This document shows positions 15,820 to 24,159 of a stretch of DNA of 31,670 nucleotides, piece after piece. The position numbers and the translations under genes are program-made. The notes beneath the pieces are model-generated. The model had not been told where the DNA came from, searched no databases, and saw only the letters and a list, made by a program, of their open reading frames with translations. The DNA is from Rhodospirillales bacterium (GTDB lineage Bacteria > Pseudomonadota > Alphaproteobacteria > Rhodospirillales > Casp-alpha2), in contig JANQIJ010000010.1 in the NCBI GenBank assembly GCA_028282185.1, forward strand, positions 1 through 31,670, read 5' to 3'. How positions within the stretch are numbered: the stretch's first letter is position 1; every line of letters starts with the position of its first letter.

Positions 15820-16866
15820 ATGCCCACCGACCGATCCATCTTATGGCTGTTGCCTGCCGTTTTCGCGCTGTTGCTGCTGTTCCCGCCGCCCGCGTCGGCC
15901 AGCCCCGGGGACGCGCCGTTGCGTCCGCCCGGAGCCGACGGCGAAAGCGCCATGGAACGGGTGCTCGGCGGCATTGTCGGGATCCGCACCACGGTGCCGG
16001 AAAACGCCCGCACCGCCGGCTCGCTGGGCACCGAGCGGCAAGGCACGGGCATCGTCATCGATGAATCGGGCCTGGTCCTGACCATCGGTTACTTGATCCT
16101 CGAGGCCACGTCGGCCGAGGTTGTGTTGCAGGACGGCGGTGCACGCCCGGCCGCTCTTGTCGCCTACGACCACAACACGGGCTTCGGCCTGCTGCGTATC
16201 CGCGGGCCGATCCAGGTCACGCCGGCGACGCTGGGTTCATCCACCGAGCTGGCCGAGGGTGCCGGCGTGGTTTCCGTCGCCATGGGCGGCGCCAGACCGA
16301 TCACGCCCGCCCGCGTTGTCTCACGCCGGGTATTCGCCGGCTATTGGGAATACCTTTTGGAGGACGCCATCTTCACGGCGCCGGCCAATCCGTTTTTCGG
16401 CGGCGCCGGCTTGTTTGACATGCGGGGACGTCTGGTCGGCATCGGCTCCCTGGTGGTCAACGATGCGGCCGGCCCGACTGAACCGGTTCACGGCAACATG
16501 TTCGTTCCGATCGACGCCTTGAAACCGATCCTCAAGGTGATGGTCGAAACCGGCCGTGGCCCGGGGCCGGCTCATCCCTGGTTGGGGGTCTATACCCATG
16601 AGGTCCGGGGCCGACTGGTCATCATGCGGGTTGCCGACGGCAGCCCCGCCGAACAAGCAGGGGTAAAGACCGGCGACATCATCATGGGGGCCAACGGCCG
16701 GCACGTCTCCGACATGGCCGAGTTCTATCGTCGTGTCTGGGCCCAGGGCGGCCCGGGCAGCGACATCACCATCGATGTCCTGGACCAGGGCTCGCCCGAA
16801 CTGGAAATCAAGAAGATCAAGATCCGCGCCGCCGACCGTTACGACTGGCTGCGCCTGGCGAAATAG
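15820..16866 (+). CDS. DegP/HtrA-like S1C family protein with PDZ domain, catalytic triad lost (pseudoprotease)
   Basis: The product is 348 residues; AGAGGA precedes the ATG. A signal peptide (~1-28, LLPAVFALLLLFPPPASA) sends it to the periplasm. The trypsin-like fold of the Do/HtrA family is recognisable: GTGIVIDESGLVLTIGYLI, YDHNTGFGLLRIRG and NPFFGGAGLFDMRGRLVGIG. Compared with active members, the His of the TNNHV motif is Tyr91. The Asp of the SDIALL motif is Gly121. The Ser of the GNSGGAL motif is Phe193. A PDZ domain follows (~253-325, PWLGVY then SPAEQAGVKTGDIIMGANGR). The sequence is otherwise intact and well conserved in pattern, so it is probably a functional binding protein and not a decaying gene. 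A role as chaperone or protease regulator is inference. Confidence 0.9.
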   Translation: MPTDRSILWLLPAVFALLLLFPPPASASPGDAPLRPPGADGESAMERVLGGIVGIRTTVPENARTAGSLGTERQGTGIVIDESGLVLTIGYLILEATSAEVVLQDGGARPAALVAYDHNTGFGLLRIRGPIQVTPATLGSSTELAEGAGVVSVAMGGARPITPARVVSRRVFAGYWEYLLEDAIFTAPANPFFGGAGLFDMRGRLVGIGSLVVNDAAGPTEPVHGNMFVPIDALKPILKVMVETGRGPGPAHPWLGVYTHEVRGRLVIMRVADGSPAEQAGVKTGDIIMGANGRHVSDMAEFYRRVWAQGGPGSDITIDVLDQGSPELEIKKIKIRAADRYDWLRLAK

Positions 16867-16930
16867 GGGCCGAGCCCCGGCGCCGACCTAAGCGGCAGGT
16901 CCGCCTCTCTCCGGCTTTGCCTGTTGTTCG

Positions 16931-17025
16931 GCCGCAAAGCCACCTTCGCGGCGCGGCCGCTTCGGGTTTTGCTCGTTGATTTGCCGCAAAGCCACCTTCG
17001 CGGCGCGGCCGCTTCGGGTTTTGCT
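16931..17025. repeat. Two perfect 43-bp direct repeats, 52-bp period, able to form hairpins
   Basis: Copies lie at 16931-16973 and 16983-17025 and are identical over 43 bases (GCCGCAAAGCCACCTTCGCG ... CGGGTTTTGCT), with nine bases between. Each copy can fold: GCAAAGCC pairs with GGTTTTGC (one G-U), and inside it GCGGC pairs with GCCGC. A further GGCTTTGC at 16913-16920 is an inverted match to GCAAAGCC. The second copy ends at the first base of the ClC stop codon. The array fills the gap between convergent genes, so a bidirectional terminator or a repetitive extragenic element is likely. Confidence 0.93.
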
Positions 17026-18803
17026 TAGTCGTGTCCCAGCTCTTCGCGCCGGCGTTCCATCAGCTTGCGGTTGAATTCGGTCATCACTTCGCCATAGGTG
17101 ACGGCGCCGACCAGCTTTCGGTCGTCGGTCGATTCGATGACCGCAATGATCCGCTCCTTGGTCTTTTCCATCAGGTTCACGGCGACTTCGATGTCGTCGT
17201 AGCGGTTCAGCACCGGCGGATTGACGCGGGCCACGTCGCCGGCATTGACCAGGGAATCAAGATCGTGCTGAAAGGCGAAATCGCTAAGGTCCGCCAATGT
17301 CACGGTGCCATGTAGGTCGCCCGTATCTTTGACAACGAACAATTCGCGCGTACCTGTCGATTGCAGCAGATGGCGCATGTCGTCCAGACTGGCACCCATG
17401 CCGATGGAAACGTATTCGCGGCGCATTACCTTGTTGACGGTGATGGTCTGCATCACCTCGGTCTCCAGGCCGGCCGTCAGATCGATGCCGCGCAGGCGCA
17501 ATTGGCGGGTAAAGAACGACCGGTCGTAGGTCTGATGGACGACCTCTGATGAAACCACCACGGCCAGCATGACGCCCAGTGTCAGCGCATAGTCGCTGGT
17601 CATTTCGAAGATGATCAAGGTGGTCGAGATCGGCGCGCCCAGGACCGCCGCGGCGACGGCGCCCATGCCGACCACCGTATAGGCCGACGGCCCCGACGAC
17701 AGTTCGGGGAAAACCCCCGTCGCCAGGATACCGTAAGCGCTGCCGGTCACCGCGCCGATTACCAGTGCCGGCGAAAACACGCCGCCGGAAAAGCCCCAGC
17801 CGAGGCTGAACGCGGTGGCGACGATCTTACAGACAAGGATCACCAACAGCGTGCCCAGGGCATAGGTCGACAGCATGGCGTCCTCGGTCACGCCATATCC
17901 GACGCCCAAGACCTGGGGCACGACCAGGGCAAAGGCGCCGACCCCCAGTCCGGCGATCGCCGGTTTGATCCAGCCGGGCAGGGGGGTCGCCTTGGACAGG
18001 TTGGAGGCCATGACGATTGCCTGCATCATCACGATGGCGCAGATCGCGCAAGTAATGCCCAGCCCGATAAACGCCGGGAATTCCCAGAACGAGACCTCCG
18101 GATGACCGACCAGGGCGAAGGCCGGAAAATCGCCGAACCAATAGCGCGAGATCGCCGTCCCGGCGACGCTGGCGACGACCACGGGGGCGAAGGCCTTCAA
18201 GGCGTAGTGACCGATGACGACCTCGTTGGCGAACAGCGCGCCGGCGAGCGGCGCGTTGAACGAGGCGGCGACCGCGGCGGCGACGCCGCAGCCGAGCAGC
18301 GTCCGTTTGAGCGAACGGGTCAGATGCAGGCGGCGGCCGATCCAACCGCCCAGCGAGGCGCCCAGGTGGACGGCCGGGCCTTCGCGCCCGACCGACGCGC
18401 CGGCGCCGATGGACAGCGCGCTGGTGATCGCCGACATCAAGCCGACACGCGACGACATCCATCCGTCCTTCAGGTTTTCCGCCTCGATCACATCGGCGAC
18501 GCCATGTGGCCGGCGGCCGGGCAGGAAATGGTGAACCAGCAGGCCGACGGCCAATCCCCCCACCGCCGGCGCGCTCAGCACCTGCCACCAAGGCAGGGAT
18601 TGGACGTGCTGGGACAGGCGTTCGCTGTCGCTGCCGTAGAACAATTCCTGGATCAGGTCGATGGCTTCGCGGAACCCGACCACCGCCGCGCCGGAGGCGC
18701 AGCCGACGCCCAGCGCCAGGACCATCAGAATCAGGTGGTCGTTGCGCACGAAACGGCGAAGCGTCAGCAACAGCCGGGCGTATGTGAAACGCGAGATAGC
18801 CAT
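17025..18803 (-). CDS. ClC-family chloride channel/transporter with C-terminal CBS pair
   Basis: The product is 592 residues; GGGAAAGAG precedes the ATG. The ClC membrane core spans ~20-430 and two CBS domains ~445-580. Anion-path motifs are GASVGREGPAVHLGA (135-149) with the gating Glu141, FNAPLAGALFANEVV (182-196) and GFSGGVFSPALVIGA. Two usual features differ. The first selectivity loop, GSGIP in characterised members, reads HGVADV (100-105). The inner proton-pathway Glu position aligns with Val195, as in ClC channels as opposed to Cl-/H+ exchangers. Passive anion conduction is therefore plausible but not proven. CBS pairs usually bind adenine nucleotides and gate the pore. The stop codon lies at the edge of the 43-bp repeat array. 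Confidence 0.94.
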   Translation of the reverse strand: MAISRFTYARLLLTLRRFVRNDHLILMVLALGVGCASGAAVVGFREAIDLIQELFYGSDSERLSQHVQSLPWWQVLSAPAVGGLAVGLLVHHFLPGRRPHGVADVIEAENLKDGWMSSRVGLMSAITSALSIGAGASVGREGPAVHLGASLGGWIGRRLHLTRSLKRTLLGCGVAAAVAASFNAPLAGALFANEVVIGHYALKAFAPVVVASVAGTAISRYWFGDFPAFALVGHPEVSFWEFPAFIGLGITCAICAIVMMQAIVMASNLSKATPLPGWIKPAIAGLGVGAFALVVPQVLGVGYGVTEDAMLSTYALGTLLVILVCKIVATAFSLGWGFSGGVFSPALVIGAVTGSAYGILATGVFPELSSGPSAYTVVGMGAVAAAVLGAPISTTLIIFEMTSDYALTLGVMLAVVVSSEVVHQTYDRSFFTRQLRLRGIDLTAGLETEVMQTITVNKVMRREYVSIGMGASLDDMRHLLQSTGTRELFVVKDTGDLHGTVTLADLSDFAFQHDLDSLVNAGDVARVNPPVLNRYDDIEVAVNLMEKTKERIIAVIESTDDRKLVGAVTYGEVMTEFNRKLMERRREELGHD

Positions 18804-18897
18804 CTCTTTCCCGCCCGCATTGTAAGACGAGAAAGTTAATCAGGTCTGTAGCCTAGGTGACTGTTGCCGGACGAGAATTGGATTCCGTCGCGTCGGT

Positions 18898-19590
18898 TCA
18901 GTCGGCGGCTGCGTCCAGGGAATAACCGGCCGAGCGGACCGTGCGAATCAGATCGACCCGTCCGTCCGCGTTCAACGCCTTGCGCAGGCGTCGGATATGG
19001 ACGTCGACGGTCCGCGATTCGACATAGATATCGCGACCCCAGACCTTGTCGAGCAACTGCTCTCGTGAGTAAACCCGGCCGGGCCGTTCCAGGAACACGC
19101 GCAACAGGCGGAATTCAGTGGGGCCCAGATGAATCTGTTGGTCGTCGCGGTAGACCCGGTGCTGTTCCAAATCCATGGTCAAGTCGGCGTAGCTCAGGAC
19201 ATCGTCGATCCGTTCCGGATGGGCACGTCGCATCAGGGCGCGTACCCGGGCGATCAGTTCATTCGGCGAAAACGGTTTGACGACATAATCGTCTGCCCCG
19301 GAATCGAGACCGCGGATGCGGTCCGCTTCCTCGCCCCGGGCGGTCAGCATGATCACCGGCAACGCCCGGTTCGACGGCCGACGGCGCAGCTGGCGACAGA
19401 CTTCTATCCCCGACAGATTGGGCAGCATCCAATCCAGAATGACGAGCGACGGTTCTTCTTCCTCGACGGCGACGATCGCCGCTTCGCCGTCGTCGACGAC
19501 GGTTGCCTCGAAGCCTTCCTTCGACAGGTTGTAACGCAGCAATTCGGCCAGGGATGGGTCGTCTTCGACGATCAGAATATTGGCACTCAT
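18898..19590 (-). CDS. phoB: Phosphate regulon response regulator PhoB
   Basis: The product is 230 residues. The receiver domain (1-~120) has the acidic pair ED-D at 9-11, phospho-acceptor Asp53 in LVILDWMLPNLSG, Thr83 in MLTAR and Lys105 in VVKPFSPNEL. The OmpR/PhoB winged helix (~130-225) has LGPTEFRLLRVFLERPGRVY, SREQLLDKVWG, SRTVDVHIRRLRKAL and IRTVRSAGYSL, all very close to canonical PhoB. Phosphorylated PhoB binds Pho boxes and activates pst and other genes under phosphate starvation. It is the last gene of the pst-phoU cluster, 15 bases after phoU, so it is probably autoinduced through the upstream Pho box. Confidence 0.95.
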   Translation of the reverse strand: MSANILIVEDDPSLAELLRYNLSKEGFEATVVDDGEAAIVAVEEEEPSLVILDWMLPNLSGIEVCRQLRRRPSNRALPVIMLTARGEEADRIRGLDSGADDYVVKPFSPNELIARVRALMRRAHPERIDDVLSYADLTMDLEQHRVYRDDQQIHLGPTEFRLLRVFLERPGRVYSREQLLDKVWGRDIYVESRTVDVHIRRLRKALNADGRVDLIRTVRSAGYSLDAAAD

Positions 19591-19605
19591 CTCGTGATCC
19601 GGGTC

Positions 19606-20313
19606 CTATTCCGTTTCGACCAGGGTGAAGCTCGATGCGTCGCTTTTTTCGCGTTCGTCGGCGGGCAGGTCGCCGGTCACCAGGTAATGGACGTTTTCCG
19701 CGACGTTGGTCGCGTGATCGCCGATCCGTTCCAGGTTCTTGGCAACGAACAGAAGATGCGTACAGGACGTGATCGTGCGCGGATCCTCCATCATGTAGGT
19801 CAGAATCTCGCGGAACAGGCTGGTATGCAAAAGGTCCGCGTCGGCGTCGCGGGCGCGGACCGCCGCAGCCTTTTCCACGTCACGCGTCATGTAGGCGTCA
19901 AGCACGTCCTTGATCATGCCTTGGACCAAGGCCGCCATGCGGCCGATGCTCTTGGTCGGGCCAAGTGGCGGCGATTGGGCAAGGACGACCGAGCGTTTGG
20001 CGATGTTCTTGGCGTAATCGCCGATCCGTTCGATGAGGCTGGCCGTGCGCAAGGCGGTGATCGTGACCCGCAGGTCGTCGGCCAAGGGTTGGCGGAGCGC
20101 CAGCGTGGCCGTCGCCTGGCCGTCCATTTCGTGTTCCAGGATGTCGATCTTCTTGTCCGAAGTGATTACCTGATCAGCCAGATCGGTGTCGCGCTTGATC
20201 AGGGCCTCGATGGCGTCGGCCAACTGGACCTCGGCCATGCCGCCCATTTCGGCGATGATGTTGTCGAGCTTCTTCAGATCTTCGTCGAAAGATTTGACGA
20301 TATGTTCGTTCAT
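19606..20313 (-). CDS. phoU: Phosphate signalling regulator PhoU
   Basis: The product is 235 residues from ATG 20313, with GGAGG about seven bases upstream. It is an all-helical cytoplasmic protein with two PhoU repeats. Metal-binding-type motifs are visible as RTASLIERIGDYAKNIAKRS and, in the second repeat, LLFVAKNLERIGDHATNVAE. PhoU links the Pst transporter to PhoR and keeps the regulon off when phosphate is plentiful. It lies between pstB and phoB in the standard order. A longer upstream frame exists but overlaps pstB and lacks PhoU features. Confidence 0.95.
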   Translation of the reverse strand: MNEHIVKSFDEDLKKLDNIIAEMGGMAEVQLADAIEALIKRDTDLADQVITSDKKIDILEHEMDGQATATLALRQPLADDLRVTITALRTASLIERIGDYAKNIAKRSVVLAQSPPLGPTKSIGRMAALVQGMIKDVLDAYMTRDVEKAAAVRARDADADLLHTSLFREILTYMMEDPRTITSCTHLLFVAKNLERIGDHATNVAENVHYLVTGDLPADEREKSDASSFTLVETE

Positions 20314-20350
20314 GCGCAGCCTCCGGGTGGCGGACGTCGCCGCCGCGACC

Positions 20351-21163
20351 TTAACCAAAGCGGCCAGTGATGTATCCCTGTGTCCGTTCGTCGGACGGAT
20401 TGGTGAACATCTTTTCAGTTTCGTCGACTTCCACGAGGTAGCCAAGATGGAAGAACGCGGTCTTTTGCGAGACCCGCGCCGCCTGTTGCATGGAGTGCGT
20501 GACGATGACGATGGTGAAGTTCTCGCGCAACTCGTCGATCAGCTCTTCGATCTTCGCCGTGGCGATCGGGTCGAGTGCCGAGCAAGGTTCGTCCATCAAG
20601 ATGACTTCCGGTGAGACGGCGACGGCCCGGGCGATGCACAGCCGCTGCTGCTGGCCGCCGGACAGGCCCGTGCCCGGAGCGTCCAGCCGGTCCTTGACCT
20701 CGGTCCACAGGCCGGCCTTCTCCAGCGCGGTCTGAACGATGCCGTCCAATTCCTCCTTGCCGGTGGCGATGCCATGGATGCGCGGGCCGTAGGCGACGTT
20801 GTCGTAGATCGATTTCGGGAACGGATTGGGTTTCTGGAACACCATGCCGACCCGGGCGCGCAGGTGCACCACGTCGACTGCCTTGTCATAGATGTTGTCG
20901 CCGTCGAGGATGATGTCGCCTTCGACCCGGCAAATGTCGATGGTGTCGTTCATCCGGTTGAGCGAGCGCAGGTAGGTCGACTTGCCGCAACCCGAAGGAC
21001 CGATCAGCGCCGTAACCTCGTTCTCGTTGATGTCCAGATCGACGTCGAACAGGGCCTGCTTGTCGCCATAGAAGACCTTGACGCCGCGCGACAGCAATTT
21101 GACCTTCTCGTCGCCGGCGGCATCGGTGCCGGCCTGGGTTTCGTTGGTGGCGGAATCGTTCAT
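20351..21163 (-). CDS. pstB: Phosphate ABC transporter ATP-binding protein PstB
   Basis: The product is 270 residues. Walker A is GPSGCGKST (55-63), followed by the PstB-specific YLRSLNRMNDTI. Further motifs are the Q-loop VFQKPNPFPKSIYDNVAYG, the ABC signature LSGGQQQRLCIARA, Walker B VILMDEPCSALD and the switch-His segment VTHSMQQAARVSQ. The C-terminal TGRFG is typical of PstB. It powers high-affinity phosphate import through PstCA. It starts ten bases after pstA ends and is followed by phoU after 37 bases. The ~20-residue acidic N-terminus before VKLLSRGVKVFYG is slightly long but ordinary for alphaproteobacteria. Confidence 0.97.
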   Translation of the reverse strand: MNDSATNETQAGTDAAGDEKVKLLSRGVKVFYGDKQALFDVDLDINENEVTALIGPSGCGKSTYLRSLNRMNDTIDICRVEGDIILDGDNIYDKAVDVVHLRARVGMVFQKPNPFPKSIYDNVAYGPRIHGIATGKEELDGIVQTALEKAGLWTEVKDRLDAPGTGLSGGQQQRLCIARAVAVSPEVILMDEPCSALDPIATAKIEELIDELRENFTIVIVTHSMQQAARVSQKTAFFHLGYLVEVDETEKMFTNPSDERTQGYITGRFG

Positions 21164-21173
21164 GTCCGGGTCC

Positions 21174-22499
21174 TTACCATTTCCGTTCGAAGCGTTTGCG
21201 CAGCAGCACCGCGCCGACGTTCATGATCACAAGAAAGCTGAGCAGTACGCAGATCGCCGCCGAGGTTCGTTCGACGAAGGCCCGTTCGGGCGAATCCGCC
21301 CAAATGAAGATCTGCACCGGCAACACCGTGGACGGGTCCAGCGGTCCACCCGGGATATCGACGATGAAGGCGACCATGCCAATCATCAGCAGCGGCGCGG
21401 TTTCGCCCAAGGCCTGGGCCATGCCGATGATTGTCCCGGTCAGGATGCCCGGCATGGCCAGCGGCAGTACGTGATGGGTGATGACCTGCAGGTGGGAGGC
21501 GCCCAACCCGAAGGCCGCTTCGCGGATCGACGGCGGCACGGATTTCAGGGCCGAGCGGGCGGCGATGATGATCGTCGGCAGGGTCATCAGGGCAAGCACC
21601 AGGCCGCCGACCACGGGCGCCGATCTAGGCATGCCGAAAAAGTTGATGAAAACGGCCAGGCCCAAAAGCCCGAAGACGATGGATGGCACCGCGGCCAGAT
21701 TGTTGATGTTGACCTCGATCGCCTGGGTCCAGCGGTTGACCGGGGCGAATTCTTCAAGATAGACCGCGGATAACACGCCGATGGGGAAGGCGATCAACAA
21801 CGTCACCATCATGGTGAAGAACGAGCCCACGGCGGCCCCCCAGATCCCCGCCAGTTCCGGTTCGCGCGAATCGCCGGCGGTGAAGAAGGTGGTGTTGAAC
21901 ACGGTTTCGACGATACCGCGGGATTCGAGCCGCTTGAACCAGGCGATCTGCTTGTCGTTGACCCGGCGTTCGCTTTCCGGCAGGTCGGCGCGGATCGCGC
22001 CCTTGTTCAACTGGTCGATGTCGTCGGACATGGGCATCTGAAAGGTCATGCGTTGGCCGATCAGTGACGGGTCCTTCAAGACCTGGTCGCGAATGGTGAA
22101 CACGGCGCCCGGGCTGATCATGTCGTAGAGCTGGCGCTTGTCGCGCCGGCTGGTGACGTCGGGGAACAGGTCGAACATCGCTTGGCGGATCAGTTTCCGG
22201 TAGTTGGCGGTCGACAGGACATCCGGGTCCCTTGTGCCGTCGGGGTCGATGTCCTGCGGGTAGAGCGTGATCTCAAGCTGGATCATGGTCTGCGTCAGGG
22301 CGGGCACCGCCTTGCCGATGATCGTCGAGAACAGGATCGCCAGCATGCTGAGGGCGAACAGGATGGCGGCAATCCCATAGGCGCGGAAGCGTTTTTCGGC
22401 CGCGTAGCGTCGTTTCAGGCTGGCCTTGACGATATCGCCGGAATGGGACTTGCGCAGTCCCGAACCGGATACCGCGTTCATGGTGGTCGCGTCAGTCAT
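21174..22499 (-). CDS. pstA: Phosphate ABC transporter permease PstA (long form)
   Basis: The product is 441 residues. It has the alphaproteobacterial long form, with an N-terminal extension of the DUF3333 type: one membrane helix ~38-60, then a periplasmic domain of ~150 residues. The permease core of about six segments follows from residue ~215. The EAA-type coupling loop reads SIREAAFGLGASHLQVITHHVLPLAMPG. Core features are GVLSAVYLEEFAP, NLAAVPSIVFGLLGLAVF and the end segment LSFLVIMNVGAVLLRKRFER. It pairs with PstC to form the phosphate channel. Its start overlaps the pstC stop by eight bases, so expression is coupled. Confidence 0.96.
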   Translation of the reverse strand: MTDATTMNAVSGSGLRKSHSGDIVKASLKRRYAAEKRFRAYGIAAILFALSMLAILFSTIIGKAVPALTQTMIQLEITLYPQDIDPDGTRDPDVLSTANYRKLIRQAMFDLFPDVTSRRDKRQLYDMISPGAVFTIRDQVLKDPSLIGQRMTFQMPMSDDIDQLNKGAIRADLPESERRVNDKQIAWFKRLESRGIVETVFNTTFFTAGDSREPELAGIWGAAVGSFFTMMVTLLIAFPIGVLSAVYLEEFAPVNRWTQAIEVNINNLAAVPSIVFGLLGLAVFINFFGMPRSAPVVGGLVLALMTLPTIIIAARSALKSVPPSIREAAFGLGASHLQVITHHVLPLAMPGILTGTIIGMAQALGETAPLLMIGMVAFIVDIPGGPLDPSTVLPVQIFIWADSPERAFVERTSAAICVLLSFLVIMNVGAVLLRKRFERKW

Positions 22500-23877
22500 A
22501 TTGCTCTCGATACTTGTTGACGATGGAAAGCGCGATGATGTTGAGCACCAAGGTCACGCAGAACAGGATCAGGCCAAGGGCGAAGGCGGCCAATGTCTTG
22601 GCGCTGTCGAACTCCTGGTCGCCGACCAGCAGGGTGACGATCTGCACCGTCACGGTGGTCACCGCCTCGAACGGGTTGGCGGTCAAATTGGCGGCCAGGC
22701 CGGCGGCCATCACCACGATCATGGTTTCACCGATGGCCCGGGAGACGGCCAACAGCAACGAGCCGACGATTCCCGGCAGGGCCGCCGGCAGGATGACTTG
22801 TTTGATCGTTTCCGATTTGGTCGCGCCCAGACCGTAGGCGCCTTCGCGCAGCGACTGCGGCACGGCGGAAATCACGTCGTCGGACAGCGACGAGACGAAG
22901 GGAATGATCATGATGCCCATGACCATCCCGGCGGCAAGCGCGCTTTCCGACGAAATCACCAGGCCCAGTTCGATTCCCGTGTCGCGGAAGAACGGCGCCA
23001 CGGTCAGGGCGGCGAAGAAGCCGTAGACCACGGTCGGGATTCCGGCGAGGACTTCCAGCGCCGGCTTGACCGCGCCGCGCACCTTGGCCGGCGCGTATTC
23101 CGACATGTAGATCGCCGCCATCAGCCCGACCGGGGCGGCGACGCACATGGCAATGAACGAGATCAACATGGTGCCGGCGAGAAGCGGTATCGCGCCGAAC
23201 AGGCCGGTGGCGCCGACTTGGTCGGCCCGGAGCGCCGTTTGCGGGCTCCATTCCAGCCCGAAAATGAAGTCCGTCGGCGCAACCTTCTGGAAGAACCGCA
23301 AACTTTCGAAAACCAGGGATAGGACAATGCCGATGGTCGTCAGCACGGCGATGGTCGAGCAGATGATCATGATGATCATGACCACGCGTTCGACGCGGTT
23401 ACGGGCCCTGAGGTCCGGTGCTATCCTGGCGCGGGCGAACAGCATGCCGGCCAGGGCCAGGACGACAGTGATCGCCAGCAGCAGTGTCTTGCTGGAGCTT
23501 TTCAGCTGGGCGTAGAAATCGGCGGCGGCGCGCACGTCCGTTTCGACGACCGCGCGGCTGGTCACATCGCCGCGCGACAAGTTGACGATGTCGTTGATCA
23601 GGAGGTTCATTTCCGCCTGGGGCAGATTGGCCAGATTCGGCGGCAGACTGGCAATCACCATGGATTCGATGACCGATGTTTCCAGCGCGACCCAGGCGAG
23701 GAACAACAGCACCCCGGGGATGGCGCACCAGGCGCCGATGAAATGGCCGTAGTAGTGCGGTCGGGAATGCAACTGGTTGGCCTGCCCACCGACGACGCCC
23801 ATGGCCCGGGACCGGCCGACGAAGAAGCCCAGGATCGTCAATAGTACGAGAACGCCAAGAATGACCGGGAAGCTCAT
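22492..23877 (-). CDS. pstC: Phosphate ABC transporter permease PstC (long form)
   Basis: The product is 461 residues from ATG 23877, with AAGGAG about ten bases upstream. The extra N-terminal part includes a first span (FPVILGVLVLLTILGFFVG), a second around FIGAWCAIPGVLLFLAWVAL, a periplasmic stretch and a third span. The usual permease core follows. The coupling loop reads SLREGAYGLGATKSETIKQVILPAALPGI. Core features are MCVAAPVGLMAAIYMSEYAP, EVLAGIPTVVYGFFAAL and SRAIGETMIVVMAAGL. The frame stays open a further 14 codons upstream, but the ribosome site supports the inner ATG. It lies 282 bases after pstS, across a stem-loop. Confidence 0.95.
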   Translation of the reverse strand: MSFPVILGVLVLLTILGFFVGRSRAMGVVGGQANQLHSRPHYYGHFIGAWCAIPGVLLFLAWVALETSVIESMVIASLPPNLANLPQAEMNLLINDIVNLSRGDVTSRAVVETDVRAAADFYAQLKSSSKTLLLAITVVLALAGMLFARARIAPDLRARNRVERVVMIIMIICSTIAVLTTIGIVLSLVFESLRFFQKVAPTDFIFGLEWSPQTALRADQVGATGLFGAIPLLAGTMLISFIAMCVAAPVGLMAAIYMSEYAPAKVRGAVKPALEVLAGIPTVVYGFFAALTVAPFFRDTGIELGLVISSESALAAGMVMGIMIIPFVSSLSDDVISAVPQSLREGAYGLGATKSETIKQVILPAALPGIVGSLLLAVSRAIGETMIVVMAAGLAANLTANPFEAVTTVTVQIVTLLVGDQEFDSAKTLAAFALGLILFCVTLVLNIIALSIVNKYREQYD

Positions 23878-24119
23878 AAGCGGACTGCTCCTTCGGGTCT
23901 GGCGGACCGGTCTTCGCAACGCGGGCCGCCGGCATGGATACGAAAGCGTGAAAAATCAGCTCGGCGAAAAATGCACAAACAAACGGCGACGGCGATATCG
24001 GTCGTCAATTCCGGTCGTTAATCGACCGGCCCGGCCCATCCGCCCGGGCGGCAAGTGCCCGAACAAGACCGGCTGGAAGATGTCCCGAAGCGGTCGGGCA
24101 AATTCCCGGCCCAGGGCAA

Positions 24120-24150
24120 TTCCCCCGGAAGGTGGAACCTTCCGGGGGAA
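24120..24150 (-). terminator. Strong stem-loop just after pstS
   Basis: A perfect 14-bp stem starts about ten bases past the pstS stop. Bases 24120-24133 (TTCCCCCGGAAGGT) pair with 24137-24150 around a three-base loop. On the minus strand there is no U-run after it, so it more likely protects the pstS mRNA end or causes partial termination, giving more PstS than PstCAB. The remaining ~240 bases up to pstC show no gene. Confidence 0.6.
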
Positions 24151-24159
24151 CAAATTTGC

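Noticed and set aside
15820..16866. S1C gene considered as a decaying pseudogene
   Set aside because: The frame is intact, with signal peptide, ribosome site, complete PDZ domain and clean ends; loss of only the three catalytic positions looks selective.
16931..17025. Direct repeats considered as a CRISPR array
   Set aside because: Only two 43-bp units with a nine-base spacer, strong internal palindromes and no cas genes.
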